Positions 1 through 8,712 of a stretch of 64,000 nucleotides of DNA are shown one piece after another. Location: contig NZ_FNFE01000002.1 of the NCBI RefSeq assembly GCF_900100335.1, forward strand, positions 310,001 through 374,000, read 5' to 3'. The notes beneath the pieces were generated by a model, which had not been told where the DNA came from, made no database searches, and worked only from the letters and a program-made list of their open reading frames with translations. This stretch comes from Natronorubrum texcoconense (GTDB lineage: Archaea; Halobacteriota; Halobacteria; Halobacteriales; Natrialbaceae). Numbering within the stretch: position 1 is the stretch's first letter; every line of letters starts with the position of its first letter. A program made the translations under genes and the position numbers.

Positions 1-170
1 TGGATCCAACCGGTGACGACGTCGCCGACTTCCGACAGCGAGGCCGTCTCGTGCTCGAGCAGGAAGTAACAGACGTAGCGACGCGTCCGGTTTCGAAGCG
101 CCAGAAACGCGTCGTCGAGCACGTCCGGGCTCGTTTCCGGCCCGGTCGACGGCAGCCGTGGTGGATCCAT
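1..170 (-). CDS. DUF7344-like HTH protein (partial)
   Basis: Only the first 56 codons are in the window; the gene runs off the left edge. Reading leftwards from an ATG at 170, the protein begins MDPPRLPSTGPETSPDVLDD and continues with a helix-rich stretch (ALRNRTRRYVCYFLLEHETA, then SLSEVGDVV). This looks like the N-terminal part of the haloarchaeal winged-helix domain called DUF7344, found in small DNA-binding regulators. The R-N-R-T-R-R-Y pattern before a hydrophobic helix is typical of that group from memory. The target is unknown. The frame is open to the edge with no frameshift. Confidence 0.6.
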   Translation of the reverse strand, partial: MDPPRLPSTGPETSPDVLDDAFLALRNRTRRYVCYFLLEHETASLSEVGDVVTGWI

Positions 171-266
171 CCTCGTCGCTAGTAGTACCGATAGCGACGG
201 GAATCTTTCGCCTTCAATCGCCGGTCACGATCGATCCCTGGGTTACGATAGCCGATCGCCGGCGTA

Positions 267-821
267 TCAGTCCTCGAGCGGCCGGTCGGAGGACCGACCG
301 TGCAAATCGACGGTCGCGGCGAAGACCGCGCCGAGGACGGTTCCGAACAGGAGGTGCCCGACGAGGCTCTCGATCGCGGCCGTCGGAAAGTCGCCGACTG
401 CGCCGCCACCGCCCGCGGCGTCGGCCCAGACGGGGAGGACGAGGAGCGGGAGTATCGCCCAGACTGCGAGTCCGAAGACGAACCCCGCGCCGACGATCCG
501 GGCCATCGCGCCGACCCCGGAGACGGCGTCCGTTTCGACGTCCGTCAACAGAATGCCGAGGATCGGATCACGAGTGACGAGGAGGCCGAACACCAGCCCG
601 AGACCGATCCCGTGAACGACGTGGACTCCCCAACCGACGAGTCCGACGGGCTCGAGCCCGTAAATCGAGGGGATCGCGACCTCGACGATCGCGGGGTCGA
701 GAACCCACATAAGGACCCCGAACGCGGCGGCACCGATCGCGCCGCCGAGTGCGCCACCGACTAACCAGCCGCTGGCCCCGCTAATACCAAACGCCGTCGC
801 GTTATCGGACTCGGTACTCAT
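267..821 (-). CDS. Glycine-rich multi-pass membrane protein
   Basis: 184 residues starting MSTESDNATAFGISG. An in-frame ATG further upstream (941) would add a positively charged, unconserved-looking tail, so the later ATG at 821 is preferred. Four hydrophobic segments can be seen: residues about 16-36 (glycine/alanine rich, GGALGGAIGAAAFG), 52-75, 96-120 and 148-165. The loops are short and the last residues are acidic. I see no catalytic motif. It stands alone between a divergent regulator fragment and a GNAT gene on the other strand. Probably a haloarchaeal conserved membrane protein of unknown function. Confidence 0.65.
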   Translation of the reverse strand: MSTESDNATAFGISGASGWLVGGALGGAIGAAAFGVLMWVLDPAIVEVAIPSIYGLEPVGLVGWGVHVVHGIGLGLVFGLLVTRDPILGILLTDVETDAVSGVGAMARIVGAGFVFGLAVWAILPLLVLPVWADAAGGGGAVGDFPTAAIESLVGHLLFGTVLGAVFAATVDLHGRSSDRPLED

Positions 822-1009
822 ACCCCCGGGTACCACGAGCGTCTGCAAAAGGGTTCGACTGGCAACTACAACCTCCGCGGCACCACCTCGATCACGGCCG
901 GGGAATTCGGGTGGGTCGAGCCGTCGGCCGCCGCGTTTCACTCGCGGTCGTCGCCTCGAGTACCGAGACGACGGTCGCTCGAGCGCGGGTCGATACCCTC
1001 GATCTTAGT

Positions 1010-1627
1010 GTGTTGCGCGCGAACGGTCACAGTGTGGAGTACGAACTACTCGGCTGGCCGCCCGACGGTCCCAAACTCCGACTCGACTACGAGCGCTTCA
1101 GCTACGCCGGGAAGTTCGTCATGACGAACACCGGGAAAGCCGTGGCTCGGGATTCGAGTGCCGCTCTCGACGAGACCGCCACGGCTGCCGAAATCGACGA
1201 CTCCGTCGTCGAGACGCCGATCGTCGCGGCCGTCGCGTTCAACGAGGATCGTACCGACGACGGGACTCTCTGGCTGCGCTACGTGACCGTCGAGCGCGAC
1301 CGGCGCGGCGAGGGAATCGGTCCGGAACTCCTCGCGCTCGTCCGCGACCGCGCCAGAGAGCGCGGCTACGAGCGACTCCGGATCGCGGTCAACAACCCAT
1401 TCGCCTACGAGGCGCTCTACCGAACCGGCTTCGCGTATACGGGCGAGACCACGGGCATCGCCGAACTGGTGCTCGAGTACCCAGTCGCGATCGACGGCTC
1501 GAGCGAGTTCGAACGGTATCAGGCCGGTCTCGAGGAGTTCCGAAACCGCGATCTCAGCGACGAAGAAGAGCAGTTTCTCGGCTCCCAGCGTGACAGTGAG
1601 CCACCCGGCCTCGAGTTCCGCGGCTAA
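1010..1627 (+). CDS. GNAT-family N-acetyltransferase
   Basis: About 205 residues. The core begins with HSVEYELLGWPPDGPKLRLD, the usual N-terminus of a haloarchaeal GNAT group, so the start is a GTG at 1010 or at 1034; the far upstream ATG (911) gives an arginine-rich leader that looks untranslated. The acetyl-CoA loop region reads VTVERDRRGEGIGPELLALV, the classic R-x-x-G-x-G/A pattern of GNAT motif A, followed by helix RDRARERGYERLRIAVNN and the C-terminal A-Y-E-A-L-Y-R-T-G-F motif. It transfers an acetyl group from acetyl-CoA to an unidentified amine. Single gene. Confidence 0.75.
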   Translation: MLRANGHSVEYELLGWPPDGPKLRLDYERFSYAGKFVMTNTGKAVARDSSAALDETATAAEIDDSVVETPIVAAVAFNEDRTDDGTLWLRYVTVERDRRGEGIGPELLALVRDRARERGYERLRIAVNNPFAYEALYRTGFAYTGETTGIAELVLEYPVAIDGSSEFERYQAGLEEFRNRDLSDEEEQFLGSQRDSEPPGLEFRG

Positions 1628-1708
1628 GCGCAGTTCGACCGACCGTTGGCGCGCATCGGCGCGGTGAGCGAGACGCGAGGCGCGCCGAAACTCGCGAGGG
1701 ACAAGCGA

Positions 1709-1935
1709 ACGGCCCGTGGCCGTGAGCGTTAGCGCGGAACCTTCGGTTCCGCGAACCATCCAAACGGGCAGTGCGCGGCGTCCTCAGAAGTGCGTAGCAC
1801 TTCTGGTGGGCTGCGAGAATCGCTTTGCGATTCTCGAACGCAACGCGCCGCGACTGTCGGGACGGACGCGGACCCACAGGGTCCGCGAGCAGTCGAACGG
1901 GTGCGACGCACCCGTGAGACGACGGCGGAGCCGTC
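1709..1935. repeat. Array of seven perfect hairpins with 3-nt loops
   Basis: Seven different inverted repeats follow each other, each with a perfect stem and exactly 3 nt between the arms: 1709-1723 (6-bp stem), 1733-1753 (9 bp, CGCGGAACC/GGTTCCGCG), 1785-1805 (9 bp), 1814-1836 (10 bp), 1867-1887 (9 bp), 1897-1915 (8 bp) and 1921-1935 (6 bp). Stems are unrelated in sequence, so this is a structural repeat. Loop centres are 22-52 nt apart. Function is unknown. Either strand, if transcribed, would fold into seven tight stem-loops. Confidence 0.85.
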
Positions 1936-1956
1936 CCGCAGCGCCCGTAAGGAGAA

Positions 1957-2000
1957 GTCGGTTGGGGAGGACGTGGCACCCACCGTTGCCACGATCGCTT
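1957..2000 (+). repeat. Dispersed repeat core, copy 1
   Basis: The segment reads tcggttggggaggacgtggc followed by a short variable triplet and then ca-c-cgttgcca-c-gatcg. A second copy lies in inverted orientation at about 52045-52080, with most positions identical over about 40 nt. It directly follows the hairpin array. In one frame both copies read S-(V/A)-G-E-D-V-A-x-x-V-A-x-I-A, but neither sits in a believable gene. Confidence 0.6.
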
Positions 2001-2091
2001 TCTCCGGGCGGCAACCTCCCGCCAGGTCGGTCTCGAGGAGCGACGACTGGAAGCCAATGATACAAATCCCAGTCCTCCCAAGACACCCCTA

Positions 2092-3069
2092 ATGGGTAAC
2101 GCTGCACTTCGTGATATCGCCGTCATCGAGGAGATTCCCTTCGACGATATCGAGGGTGTCGTCGCCGTCGACGCGCACAACTGGCTCTACCGGTACCTGA
2201 CGACGACGGTCAAGTGGACGAACAGCGGGAAGTACACCACGAGCGACGGGACGGAGGTCGCGAACCTCATCGGCATCGTCCAGGGCTTGCCCAAGTTCTT
2301 CGAGAACGATATCGTCCCGGTGATGGTGTTCGACGGCGGCCCCTCGGAGCTCAAAGACGACGAGATCGAGTCGCGTCGCGAACAGCGCCGAACGTACGAG
2401 GAGCAACTCGAGACCGCCCGCGAGGAGGGCGACCAGGTCGCGATCGCCCAACTCGAGTCCCGCACCCAGCGGCTGACGCCGACGATCCAGGAGACCAGTC
2501 GCGAACTCCTCCGACTGCTCGACGTGCCGATCGTCGAAGCCCCTGCGGAGGGCGAGGCCCAGGCGGCCCACATGGTCAAACGGGGCGACGCCGACTACGT
2601 CGGCTCGGAGGACTACGACGCCCTGCTCTTCGGCTCGCCGCTCACGCTGCGTCAACTCACGAGCAAGGGGGATCCGGAGCTGATGGATCTCGAGGCCACG
2701 CTCGCCCACCACGAGCTGACCCTCGAGCAGCTCATCGACGCGGCGATCCTCATCGGGACGGACTTCAACGAGGGCGTCTCGGGGATCGGTCCCAAGACGG
2801 CGATCAAGGCGATCACCGAGCACGGGGATCTCTGGAGCGTCCTCGAGGCCCGCGGGGCGCACGTCGAATATGGCGACCGCGTCCGACAGCTGTTTCGCGA
2901 CCCGAACGTGACCGACGACTACGAGTTCGACACGTCGCTCGATCCGGACCTCGAGGCCGCAAAGGAGTACGTCTGTGAGGAATGGGCGGTCGACGCCGAC
3001 GAAGTCGCCCGCGGCTTCGAGCGGATCGAGGAGGGTGTCACGCAGACCGGGCTCGATCGCTGGACCTAA
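2092..3069 (+). CDS. fen: Flap endonuclease 1
   Basis: 325 residues, normal for archaeal FEN1, a structure-specific 5' nuclease that removes flaps during Okazaki fragment processing and repair. Metal-binding acids are visible: D27 ([12 protein letters not shown]), D81 (VFDGG), E153 and E155 (PAEGEAQAA), D174 and D176 (EDYDALLFG) and D224 (IGTDF). The helix-3-turn-helix DNA-binding segment [10 protein letters not shown] is at 229-238. The C-terminus QTGLDRWT fits a PCNA-interacting PIP-box (Q-x-x-L-x-x-W). The start ATG gives [10 protein letters not shown], the usual N-terminus. Monocistronic, with a TATA-like sequence about 30 nt upstream. Confidence 0.95.
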   Translation: MGNAALRDIAVIEEIPFDDIEGVVAVDAHNWLYRYLTTTVKWTNSGKYTTSDGTEVANLIGIVQGLPKFFENDIVPVMVFDGGPSELKDDEIESRREQRRTYEEQLETAREEGDQVAIAQLESRTQRLTPTIQETSRELLRLLDVPIVEAPAEGEAQAAHMVKRGDADYVGSEDYDALLFGSPLTLRQLTSKGDPELMDLEATLAHHELTLEQLIDAAILIGTDFNEGVSGIGPKTAIKAITEHGDLWSVLEARGAHVEYGDRVRQLFRDPNVTDDYEFDTSLDPDLEAAKEYVCEEWAVDADEVARGFERIEEGVTQTGLDRWT

Positions 3070-3254
3070 TTCCGGATCGGCCGAGTTCCACCCCGAACCA
3101 CCGTTTTCCCTCCCCGATATTGTGATATGGATTGCGTAGTGGATCCAGTCGACCGATCGAAACGATCACCGGAGAAGATTGTAACGAGCGCAAATAGGGT
3201 AGGAAGCGGATAATAAATGCCGTCAACCGGATACGAGGCGACGGGTGAAGTTCC

Positions 3255-3551
3255 ATGTCACAGCAACCAGATGGCGGCCGATCCCGTGGCGCTGATCGAG
3301 CGGCACAACCGGACGGTCGGAACCCGGTCAACCCCGGGATGTGGGTCGTATCGACCGTGATGCAGACCCTCGTTGCGATCGTCGGGCTCGTCGTCGTCCT
3401 GTTCGCGCTGGGGCAGGCTATCGGTACCGACTTGCTCGGCATGACCGCCCAGGCGCTCTCGACGCAGACCGGACAGTGGCTCGTGATTGCCGTCGTTGCG
3501 TTCATCGGAATGGGTGCAGCGATGCGAGCGATGCGCTTCACGCGAGCGTAG
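3255..3551 (+). CDS. Small two-helix membrane protein
   Basis: 98 residues. The first 30 are polar and disordered (SQQPDGGRSRGADRAAQPDG). Two transmembrane segments follow at about 30-52 (MWVVSTVMQTLVAIVGLVVVLFAL) and 74-93 (WLVIAVVAFIGMGAAMRAMR), joined by a short loop. No motif points to a reaction. The layout is typical of small haloarchaeal conserved membrane proteins. It stands between fen and the convergent mvaD gene, with its own upstream region. Function unknown. Confidence 0.65.
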   Translation: MSQQPDGGRSRGADRAAQPDGRNPVNPGMWVVSTVMQTLVAIVGLVVVLFALGQAIGTDLLGMTAQALSTQTGQWLVIAVVAFIGMGAAMRAMRFTRA

Positions 3552-3680
3552 TGACTCGGTTCGGTCACTCGTGTGGACTCACCCATTTCTGACGCCACTA
3601 CTCGAGGTGTGAGTGACGACCGACCCAATAGCGGCGTTCGGTCGAACCGGCCGGAGCGAGCCGACGCGCTGACCGCGCCC

Positions 3681-4664
3681 CTAGAACAGGTGCTTCTCTT
3701 CGTCGAGCAGCTTCGCGGGGCCGCCGACGTTCCAGACGGTGGTCGAGACGCCGCAGTCAGCAATCTCCTCCTCGACGCGTTCGGCGTGCTCGTCGGTGGT
3801 GTTGACGTAGACGCTCGCGCCGGTGTCCGTCGAGAAGTAGACCGGGATGTCCTCCTCCTCGCGGAGTTGGCGGACGCGGTTGAAGATCTCGAGGGTCGCG
3901 GGCTGCCAGTACACCCAGCCCGAGGGGCCGGTCATCGTGGTCGCGGCGAGCGAGAGCGAGTCGTGTTCGGCCATCTCGAAGGCGTTCTCGAAGTCGTTGT
4001 TCCGGAGGTAATCGCGCATCCTGGCGATCTGGCCGTGAATGTGGGCGTTTCGAGCCTGGAACATGTGGCTGTCGGCGGCCTCGTTGTGGGCGTCTTCGGT
4101 CTCCTTGTGGTACGGAACGAGTCCGACGATGATCTTGAGATTCTCGTGGAGATCAGTCGGAATCCGTCGGGAGCGACAGTCCTCGTCGTTCATCCCCGTG
4201 TGAAGCTGGGAGAAGGCGCCGGTGACGGCGCGCGCGGCCGAGGCCGACCCGACGCGGGCGATGGTCGAAATCTCCTGGCGCGAGGCGTCGAGTTCGGCCG
4301 CTTCGGCGAGTGCCATCGCGGCGGCCGCGAAACCGGACGAAGAGGAGCCGAGACCGACGTTCGAGGGAAAACTGTTCTCGCTCTCGAGACGGACGGGATA
4401 GACGGTGTGGGCAGCGTCGGACTTCGAGCGGGCCTTCTCGACGACGGCCGCTACTCGTTCGGCGGCCCGGCCGTGGAGTTCCTCGCCGTCGACGACGAAC
4501 GTGTCCTCGTCGTAGTCCATCGAGAATTCGACCGTCGTGCGCGTGTGGCTCGGGGCCGTACAGAGGCTGATGCTGTCGTGGTACGGAAGCCGCTCGATAT
4601 CGTCGCGCATTCCGTGATACTTGACCAACCCCTGAATCGGGTGGGCCATGGCGGTGGCTTTCAT
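3681..4664 (-). CDS. mvaD: Phosphomevalonate decarboxylase
   Basis: 327 residues. This GHMP-superfamily enzyme of the haloarchaeal mevalonate pathway decarboxylates phosphomevalonate to isopentenyl phosphate with ATP; isopentenyl phosphate kinase then gives IPP for archaeal lipids. The start MKATAMAHPIQGLVKYHGMR at 4664 is chosen because YHGMRD is the conserved N-terminal motif; an upstream ATG gives an unrelated basic leader. The GHMP phosphate loop is at 100-116 (PSNVGLGSSSSGFAAAA), and TDTGASVYV and WNVGGPAKLL form the C-terminal signature. Haloarchaeal members lack classical MDD residues; the precise substrate assignment rests on family knowledge. Confidence 0.9.
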   Translation of the reverse strand: MKATAMAHPIQGLVKYHGMRDDIERLPYHDSISLCTAPSHTRTTVEFSMDYDEDTFVVDGEELHGRAAERVAAVVEKARSKSDAAHTVYPVRLESENSFPSNVGLGSSSSGFAAAAMALAEAAELDASRQEISTIARVGSASAARAVTGAFSQLHTGMNDEDCRSRRIPTDLHENLKIIVGLVPYHKETEDAHNEAADSHMFQARNAHIHGQIARMRDYLRNNDFENAFEMAEHDSLSLAATTMTGPSGWVYWQPATLEIFNRVRQLREEEDIPVYFSTDTGASVYVNTTDEHAERVEEEIADCGVSTTVWNVGGPAKLLDEEKHLF

Positions 4665-4738
4665 ACCCAGATACGCGGATGACGCCCGCTTAAAGTTCAC
4701 GGCATCCGATCGATCGTCGACAGATCGGGGCGGCTGCG

Positions 4739-5470
4739 TTATCGGGTGCGCTCCGCGACGGACCGACGCCACGCTTCGAGACGCTCGAGATCCGTTTCGA
4801 GCGCCTCGAGTCGGGCATCGACGTCGTCCGGCACCGATTCGTCGAGCGCCTCGAGATCCTCGCTCACGTCGCCGATCTGTGTCGACAGTTCGGACCGGAG
4901 CAACACCACTTCGCGCTCGAGTCGCGCTTTGAGGTCGTCGATTCGCTGCGATTGCTCGTCCGTTCGCGCGTCGAAAGCCGCTTCGTGGGCCTCGAGACGC
5001 GTCTCGAGTTCGTCTTTCGTCGCCTCCAGTTCTGTCCGGAGGCCGCTCACTTCGGAGCGACGATCGGTCTGCTGGGAATCGAGATCCGCGAGCCGACGGG
5101 AAACCTCGTCGAGCCGGGGCTCGAGCGTCGACTCGAGGCGACCGCGGAGGGCGTCGTCGGTCGCTCGCAGGTCCTCGATATCCGACCGTACCACGTCGAG
5201 GTCGTCCCGCGTGGCCTCGAGTTCGGCGTGCAGCTCCGCGAGTGTGGTGTCGGCGGCTTCGTCGTGTACGCTCCCGTCGGTACCGAGGTCGTCAGTCTCG
5301 GTCCCGTCGCCAGCGGGCGCGGAATCGTCGACCTCGAGCGCGCGACGCAGCGCCGATCGGTCGGCATCGGTTGCCTCGCTTCGGAGTTCGGACAGCAGCG
5401 ACTCGAGTACGTCACCACCGTTTGGATTCGGTGGTTCGTCCGGCGGCATGGGATCGTTCTCTGATGGCAT
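4739..5470 (-). CDS. Acidic coiled-coil protein
   Basis: 243 residues, very acidic. The first 75 residues are proline/acid rich and disordered, followed by an almost continuous heptad-repeat coiled coil from about 75 to 235 (for example LAELHAELEATRDDLDVVRS and LEATKDELETRLEAHEA). No signal peptide, membrane helix or enzyme motif is visible. Such proteins often act as scaffolds or partners of larger assemblies, but nothing here identifies one. It is the gene upstream of mvaD on the same strand with a 74-bp gap. An AT-rich stretch at about 5545-5595 lies before its start and may hold its promoter. Confidence 0.65.
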   Translation of the reverse strand: MPSENDPMPPDEPPNPNGGDVLESLLSELRSEATDADRSALRRALEVDDSAPAGDGTETDDLGTDGSVHDEAADTTLAELHAELEATRDDLDVVRSDIEDLRATDDALRGRLESTLEPRLDEVSRRLADLDSQQTDRRSEVSGLRTELEATKDELETRLEAHEAAFDARTDEQSQRIDDLKARLEREVVLLRSELSTQIGDVSEDLEALDESVPDDVDARLEALETDLERLEAWRRSVAERTR

Positions 5471-5695
5471 CGTCGTTGGGTCAGTCGCGCACGGATCGCT
5501 GCACGGCCCGGTGACGGACCGGTATCGAGTCGATCAGTGTCAATGCAATTGAACAGATTGTTATTTGAAATAATTTCTGTACAGTAATAATAGTGCCTGT
5601 CTCCCGGAGCACGCATCCATCGAGTCGAGTGGCGAGGAGGGCACCCCCTGGACCTCCGGGGAAGCCATCAAGAGAATTGGAACCGATGCGTTCGT

Positions 5696-6448
5696 ATGGA
5701 CGTTGGGCTCACCGTGGGAGACTCGCTCGAGCGACTGGAGACGACGATCGACGGATTCGATTTCGCCGAGCTATCGGTCGGCGAAGGAACCGATACCGAC
5801 GAGATCGAGACGGACCGACTCGAGGATGCACTGACAGTCGCCGACGCCGATCTCTGCGTCCACCTCCCCTACCAGCAAGTGGTCGTGACGCCGGTTCCCG
5901 AAATCAACGACGCAATAGTCGACTATCTGACCCGACTCCTCTTGTGGGCCGGGTCGGTCGGTGCCGAAAAGGCGGTCCTTCACGGAACCGCTCGAAACCC
6001 ACACGATACCGATCTTCGACCGGTTTTCGCCGAGCAGTTGCGCGCGATCGGGACGGCTGCAACCGACGCCGGCGTCGAACTCGTCCTCGAGAACGTCGGC
6101 CACCAGAAGCGCGGGTTACCGCTGACGGTCCTCGGCGATCTCGCGCGCGAGACGGCGACGGCCGTCTGTTTCGACGTCGGACACGCGTACATGGAAGACG
6201 GCGACGACGGCGTCGATCGATTCCTCTCGGGGTACGGTGATCTCGTCTCGCACCTGCACGTCCACGACGCACGCAGCCGCGGCGACACACACTTGCCGAT
6301 CGGCGCCGGTGAGATCGATTACGACATCGTCGAGACGCAACTCGAGGGGTTCAACGGAACCGTGGCGGTCGAGGTCTTCACCGACGACGTCCCGTTACTG
6401 TGCGACAGCGCACGGCGCGTAACGGACGTGTTGGAGACCGATTCGTGA
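5696..6448 (+). CDS. Sugar phosphate isomerase/epimerase-like TIM barrel
   Basis: 250 residues of the xylose isomerase-like (AP endonuclease 2) superfamily. Metal-ligand motifs of this fold are present: LVLENVG (Glu at the end of a strand), VCFDVGHAYM (Asp and His), SHLHVHDARS (two His) and VAVEVF (Glu near the end). The N-terminus MDVGLTVGDSLERL follows the start with almost no leader. It probably isomerises or epimerises a small sugar or keto compound using a divalent metal; the substrate cannot be read from sequence. It lies just upstream of the USP cluster on the same strand, 81 nt away. Confidence 0.75.
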   Translation: MDVGLTVGDSLERLETTIDGFDFAELSVGEGTDTDEIETDRLEDALTVADADLCVHLPYQQVVVTPVPEINDAIVDYLTRLLLWAGSVGAEKAVLHGTARNPHDTDLRPVFAEQLRAIGTAATDAGVELVLENVGHQKRGLPLTVLGDLARETATAVCFDVGHAYMEDGDDGVDRFLSGYGDLVSHLHVHDARSRGDTHLPIGAGEIDYDIVETQLEGFNGTVAVEVFTDDVPLLCDSARRVTDVLETDS

Positions 6449-6529
6449 CCGCGGCCGGTCGAGCCCGTCAGTCCTCATCTCGATGCAATACCGACGTGAA
6501 CTATTGGTTCTCCGATCGTCTGCTCCGAT

Positions 6530-6968
6530 ATGACGACACACGTTCTGGTCCCACTCGACGGGTCGGATCTCGCGTGGCAGGCGCTGGAATACACGCTCGA
6601 GTGGTACGATAGCGAGCACGTGTCCGTGCTGTACGTCGTCGATCCAGCCGACGGTATCTACACGGGGCCCGAAGGCTGCTCACTACGAGGGAGGGTCGTT
6701 CGATCGGGCGCTCGAGCGTGGTGAAACCGTCTGTGACCGGGCCCGGAACCGCTTCGAGGATCACGACGAGACCACTGAAACCGATCTCGAGACGGCAGTC
6801 GAGACCGGACGGCCGGCGCGAACGATCGTCCGGTACGCAGAGGAACACGACGCCGATCAGATCGTCATGGGAAGCCACGGCCGAGGCGGTATGTCGCGAC
6901 TCCTGCTCGGGAGCGTCGCGGAGACGGTCACTCGCCGAGCGTCGGTTCCGGTCACGATCGTCCGATAA
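6530..6968 (+). pseudogene. Universal stress protein, frameshifted
   Basis: The first frame gives a normal USP N-terminus (MTTHVLVPLDGSDLAWQALE ... DGIYTGPE) and then runs into a stop at about residue 64. Near 6671-6676 the coding sense moves to another frame (AAHYEGGSFDRALERGETVC) and continues to a taa at 6966-6968, ending MGSHGRGGMSRLLLGSVAE and VPVTIVR. The ATP-binding pattern G-2x-G-9x-G-S is intact in the second part. One extra base, probably a G in gaagg, explains the break. Repaired, the protein would be about 145 residues, normal for the family. Either a recent inactivation or a sequencing error. Confidence 0.8.
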
Positions 6969-7201
6969 CGGCGGTGGTTACCCGTGTCTGCAGGAACGCA
7001 CTGTTCGGTTCGCGATCGAACTCGTGACGAGTGCGTGGACGCCGCGTGGAGAACACACCGCTGGCCGAGACAACGGTAAGAGGGGTGAAGACCGATCGCC
7101 GAGAGCGAGAAGCGAGAGTCGTATTCGAACGGTGCGTTTCGCTGAACGGTCGCCGGCGTTGCCTGATAGTCTTTTGAGACGCCGCGGGGAAGGAACGATC
7201 G

Positions 7202-7663
7202 ATGTCTCGTCAACTACTCGTTCCAGTCGACGGATCACCGATGTCCAGACGCGCACTCGAATACGCGTTCGAGGAGTATCCCGACGCACCGATCGTCGCG
7301 ATTCACGTGCTCGATCCGATGGATCCGGGCTACAGTTCGGCAACCGAAGTCGACGTTCGGAACGAACCGCCACGCGGTTCCGAGGAGTGGTACGAGCGAG
7401 CGCGCGAGGAAGAGGAGCGAATCTTCGACGAGGTTCGCGAGGTAGCCGCCGAGTACGACGCGGCGGTGTCGACCGAGACCACGAACGGCGAACCCGCACG
7501 CGAGATCGTAGACTACGCCGACGAGAACGAGATCGGCGGCATCGTCATCGGTAGCCACGGCAGGACGGGCCCGACCCGGCTGTTGCTCGGGAGCGTCGCC
7601 GAAACGGTCGTCCGTCGATCACCGGTCACCGTCACCGTCGTGCGCGACGAGTCCGCTCGATAG
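7202..7663 (+). CDS. Universal stress protein (UspA family)
   Basis: 153 residues. The N-terminus MSRQLLVPVDGSPMSRRALE forms the first beta strand with the conserved Asp. The C-terminal nucleotide loop GSHGRTGPTRLLLGS matches G-2x-G-9x-G-S, so this copy should bind ATP. The fold is an alpha/beta Rossmann-like sandwich that usually dimerises through the last strand (VTVTVV). USPs help survival under starvation, low oxygen or other stress, usually as nucleotide-dependent regulators. An AT-richer tcttttgaga about 33 nt upstream could be the TATA element. Second of a tight series of USP genes. Confidence 0.88.
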   Translation: MSRQLLVPVDGSPMSRRALEYAFEEYPDAPIVAIHVLDPMDPGYSSATEVDVRNEPPRGSEEWYERAREEEERIFDEVREVAAEYDAAVSTETTNGEPAREIVDYADENEIGGIVIGSHGRTGPTRLLLGSVAETVVRRSPVTVTVVRDESAR

Positions 7664-7683
7664 TCGTCGAATCAGGGACAGGG

Positions 7684-8109
7684 TCACCGAACGACGGTGA
7701 CCGGAACGTCCGCGCGCCTGACGACGAGTTCCGCGGTACTTCCGAGCCGTATGGGGACGCCGCTCCGTCCGCGGTTCCCCATGACGATCCCGTCGAAATC
7801 CCCGTCCGCGGCGTAGGCGACGATCGTCTGCGCCGGCGAACCGAACGCGGTGTCGGTTTCGACCGCTGTACTCCCTTCGTCGATCCCGGCGCGTGCGTCG
7901 TCGAACAGTTCGGTCGCTTCGGACCGCTGTTCGTCGAGCCAGGCTTCGGACAACGGCGGCAGTTGGTCCTCCGCGTTGGGTTTCAGTTCGAACGGATCGA
8001 TCGCGTGAAAGAGGACGATCCGCGCGTCCGGGAAGGTCTCGAGTGCGTACTGGAACGCCGTCTGTGCGTGCGCCGAACCGTCGTGGGGGACGAGAATCGA
8101 TCGGGACAT
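7684..8109 (-). CDS. Universal stress protein
   Basis: 141 residues, starting MSRSILVPHDGSAHAQTAFQ. Upstream in-frame codons give a serine/arginine-rich extension that is not USP-like, so the ATG at 8109 is used. The nucleotide loop reads GNRGRSGVPIRLGS: it keeps the first two glycines and the final GS but the spacer is 8 rather than 9 residues, so ATP binding may be altered. Convergent with the USP at 7202-7663, with 20 bp between stops. First of three minus-strand USP genes in a row. Confidence 0.85.
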   Translation of the reverse strand: MSRSILVPHDGSAHAQTAFQYALETFPDARIVLFHAIDPFELKPNAEDQLPPLSEAWLDEQRSEATELFDDARAGIDEGSTAVETDTAFGSPAQTIVAYAADGDFDGIVMGNRGRSGVPIRLGSTAELVVRRADVPVTVVR

Positions 8110-8182
8110 CTTGGTCGCTCGTAGTTGGTCGAAGAGCGTTGTAAACCCACGCGACGGAATCACGGCTCCCGACCGTCTCGGC

Positions 8183-8659
8183 TCAGCGCTCGAGCGACTC
8201 GTCTCCGTCGTCGGTGTCGCCGGCCGGAACGACGACGACGGGAATCGACGCTTCTCGGAGCAGTCGATCGGTCGTACTCCCGAGGAGCATATCCGCGACT
8301 CGGCTCCGTCCCGTTCGGCCGACGACGAGCGTGTCAATCGCGTTCTCGTCGGCGTACGCGAGGATCGCGTTAGCGGGGCGGCCGCGACGGATCGCACCGT
8401 GAATCTCGACGTTGCGATCCCCGACGGTCGCGACGAGATCGTCGACGAGTCGCTTCTTCGTCCGCTGGAGTTCGTCGACGTCGTCGACACCGAAGTGCAT
8501 CGGATTCATCGTCGTATCGACGACAGCAAGCACGTGAACCGATGCACCGGTTTGTTCGGCGAGTCCCAATGCGCGCTCGAGCGCTTCGTCGGCGGCGGCG
8601 CTTCCGTCGGTCGCGACGAGGATCGATCGAATCGGCCCAGCCTGGTCGGCTCCGGACAT
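8183..8659 (-). CDS. Universal stress protein
   Basis: 158 residues. The N-terminus (PIRSILVATDGSAAADEALE) and the nucleotide loop GRTGRSRVADMLLGS fit G-2x-G-9x-G-S, so ATP binding is expected. A short acidic tail (AGDTDDGDESLER) follows the last strand IPVVVVP. The middle contains NPMHFGVDDVDELQ. It sits between two other minus-strand USP genes with gaps of 53-73 bp, so co-transcription is possible. Its sequence is clearly different from its neighbours, which suggests old diversification and not recent tandem copying. Confidence 0.87.
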   Translation of the reverse strand: MSGADQAGPIRSILVATDGSAAADEALERALGLAEQTGASVHVLAVVDTTMNPMHFGVDDVDELQRTKKRLVDDLVATVGDRNVEIHGAIRRGRPANAILAYADENAIDTLVVGRTGRSRVADMLLGSTTDRLLREASIPVVVVPAGDTDDGDESLER

Positions 8660-8712
8660 CAGTAGTCGTAGCTCAGACGTGAAGTCGATAGTACGTAACG
8701 GTTCGGGTCCGC

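Larger units (their letters stand above)
1628..2091. other. 464-bp gene-free stretch with hairpin array and repeat
   Basis: No convincing gene lies between the GNAT stop and the FEN1 start. The stretch holds seven short perfect hairpins (1709-1935) and one copy of a dispersed repeat core (about 1957-2000). A TATA-like gatacaaatc lies at about 2058-2067, about 30 nt before the FEN1 ATG at 2092, and is the likely FEN1 promoter. Open frames here on both strands arise because the palindromes avoid stops. Confidence 0.7.

Noticed and set aside
1716-2092. Overlapping frames of 87-114 codons in the hairpin region
   Set aside because: Palindromes of 3-nt loops keep several frames open. The proteins are basic and share no family features.
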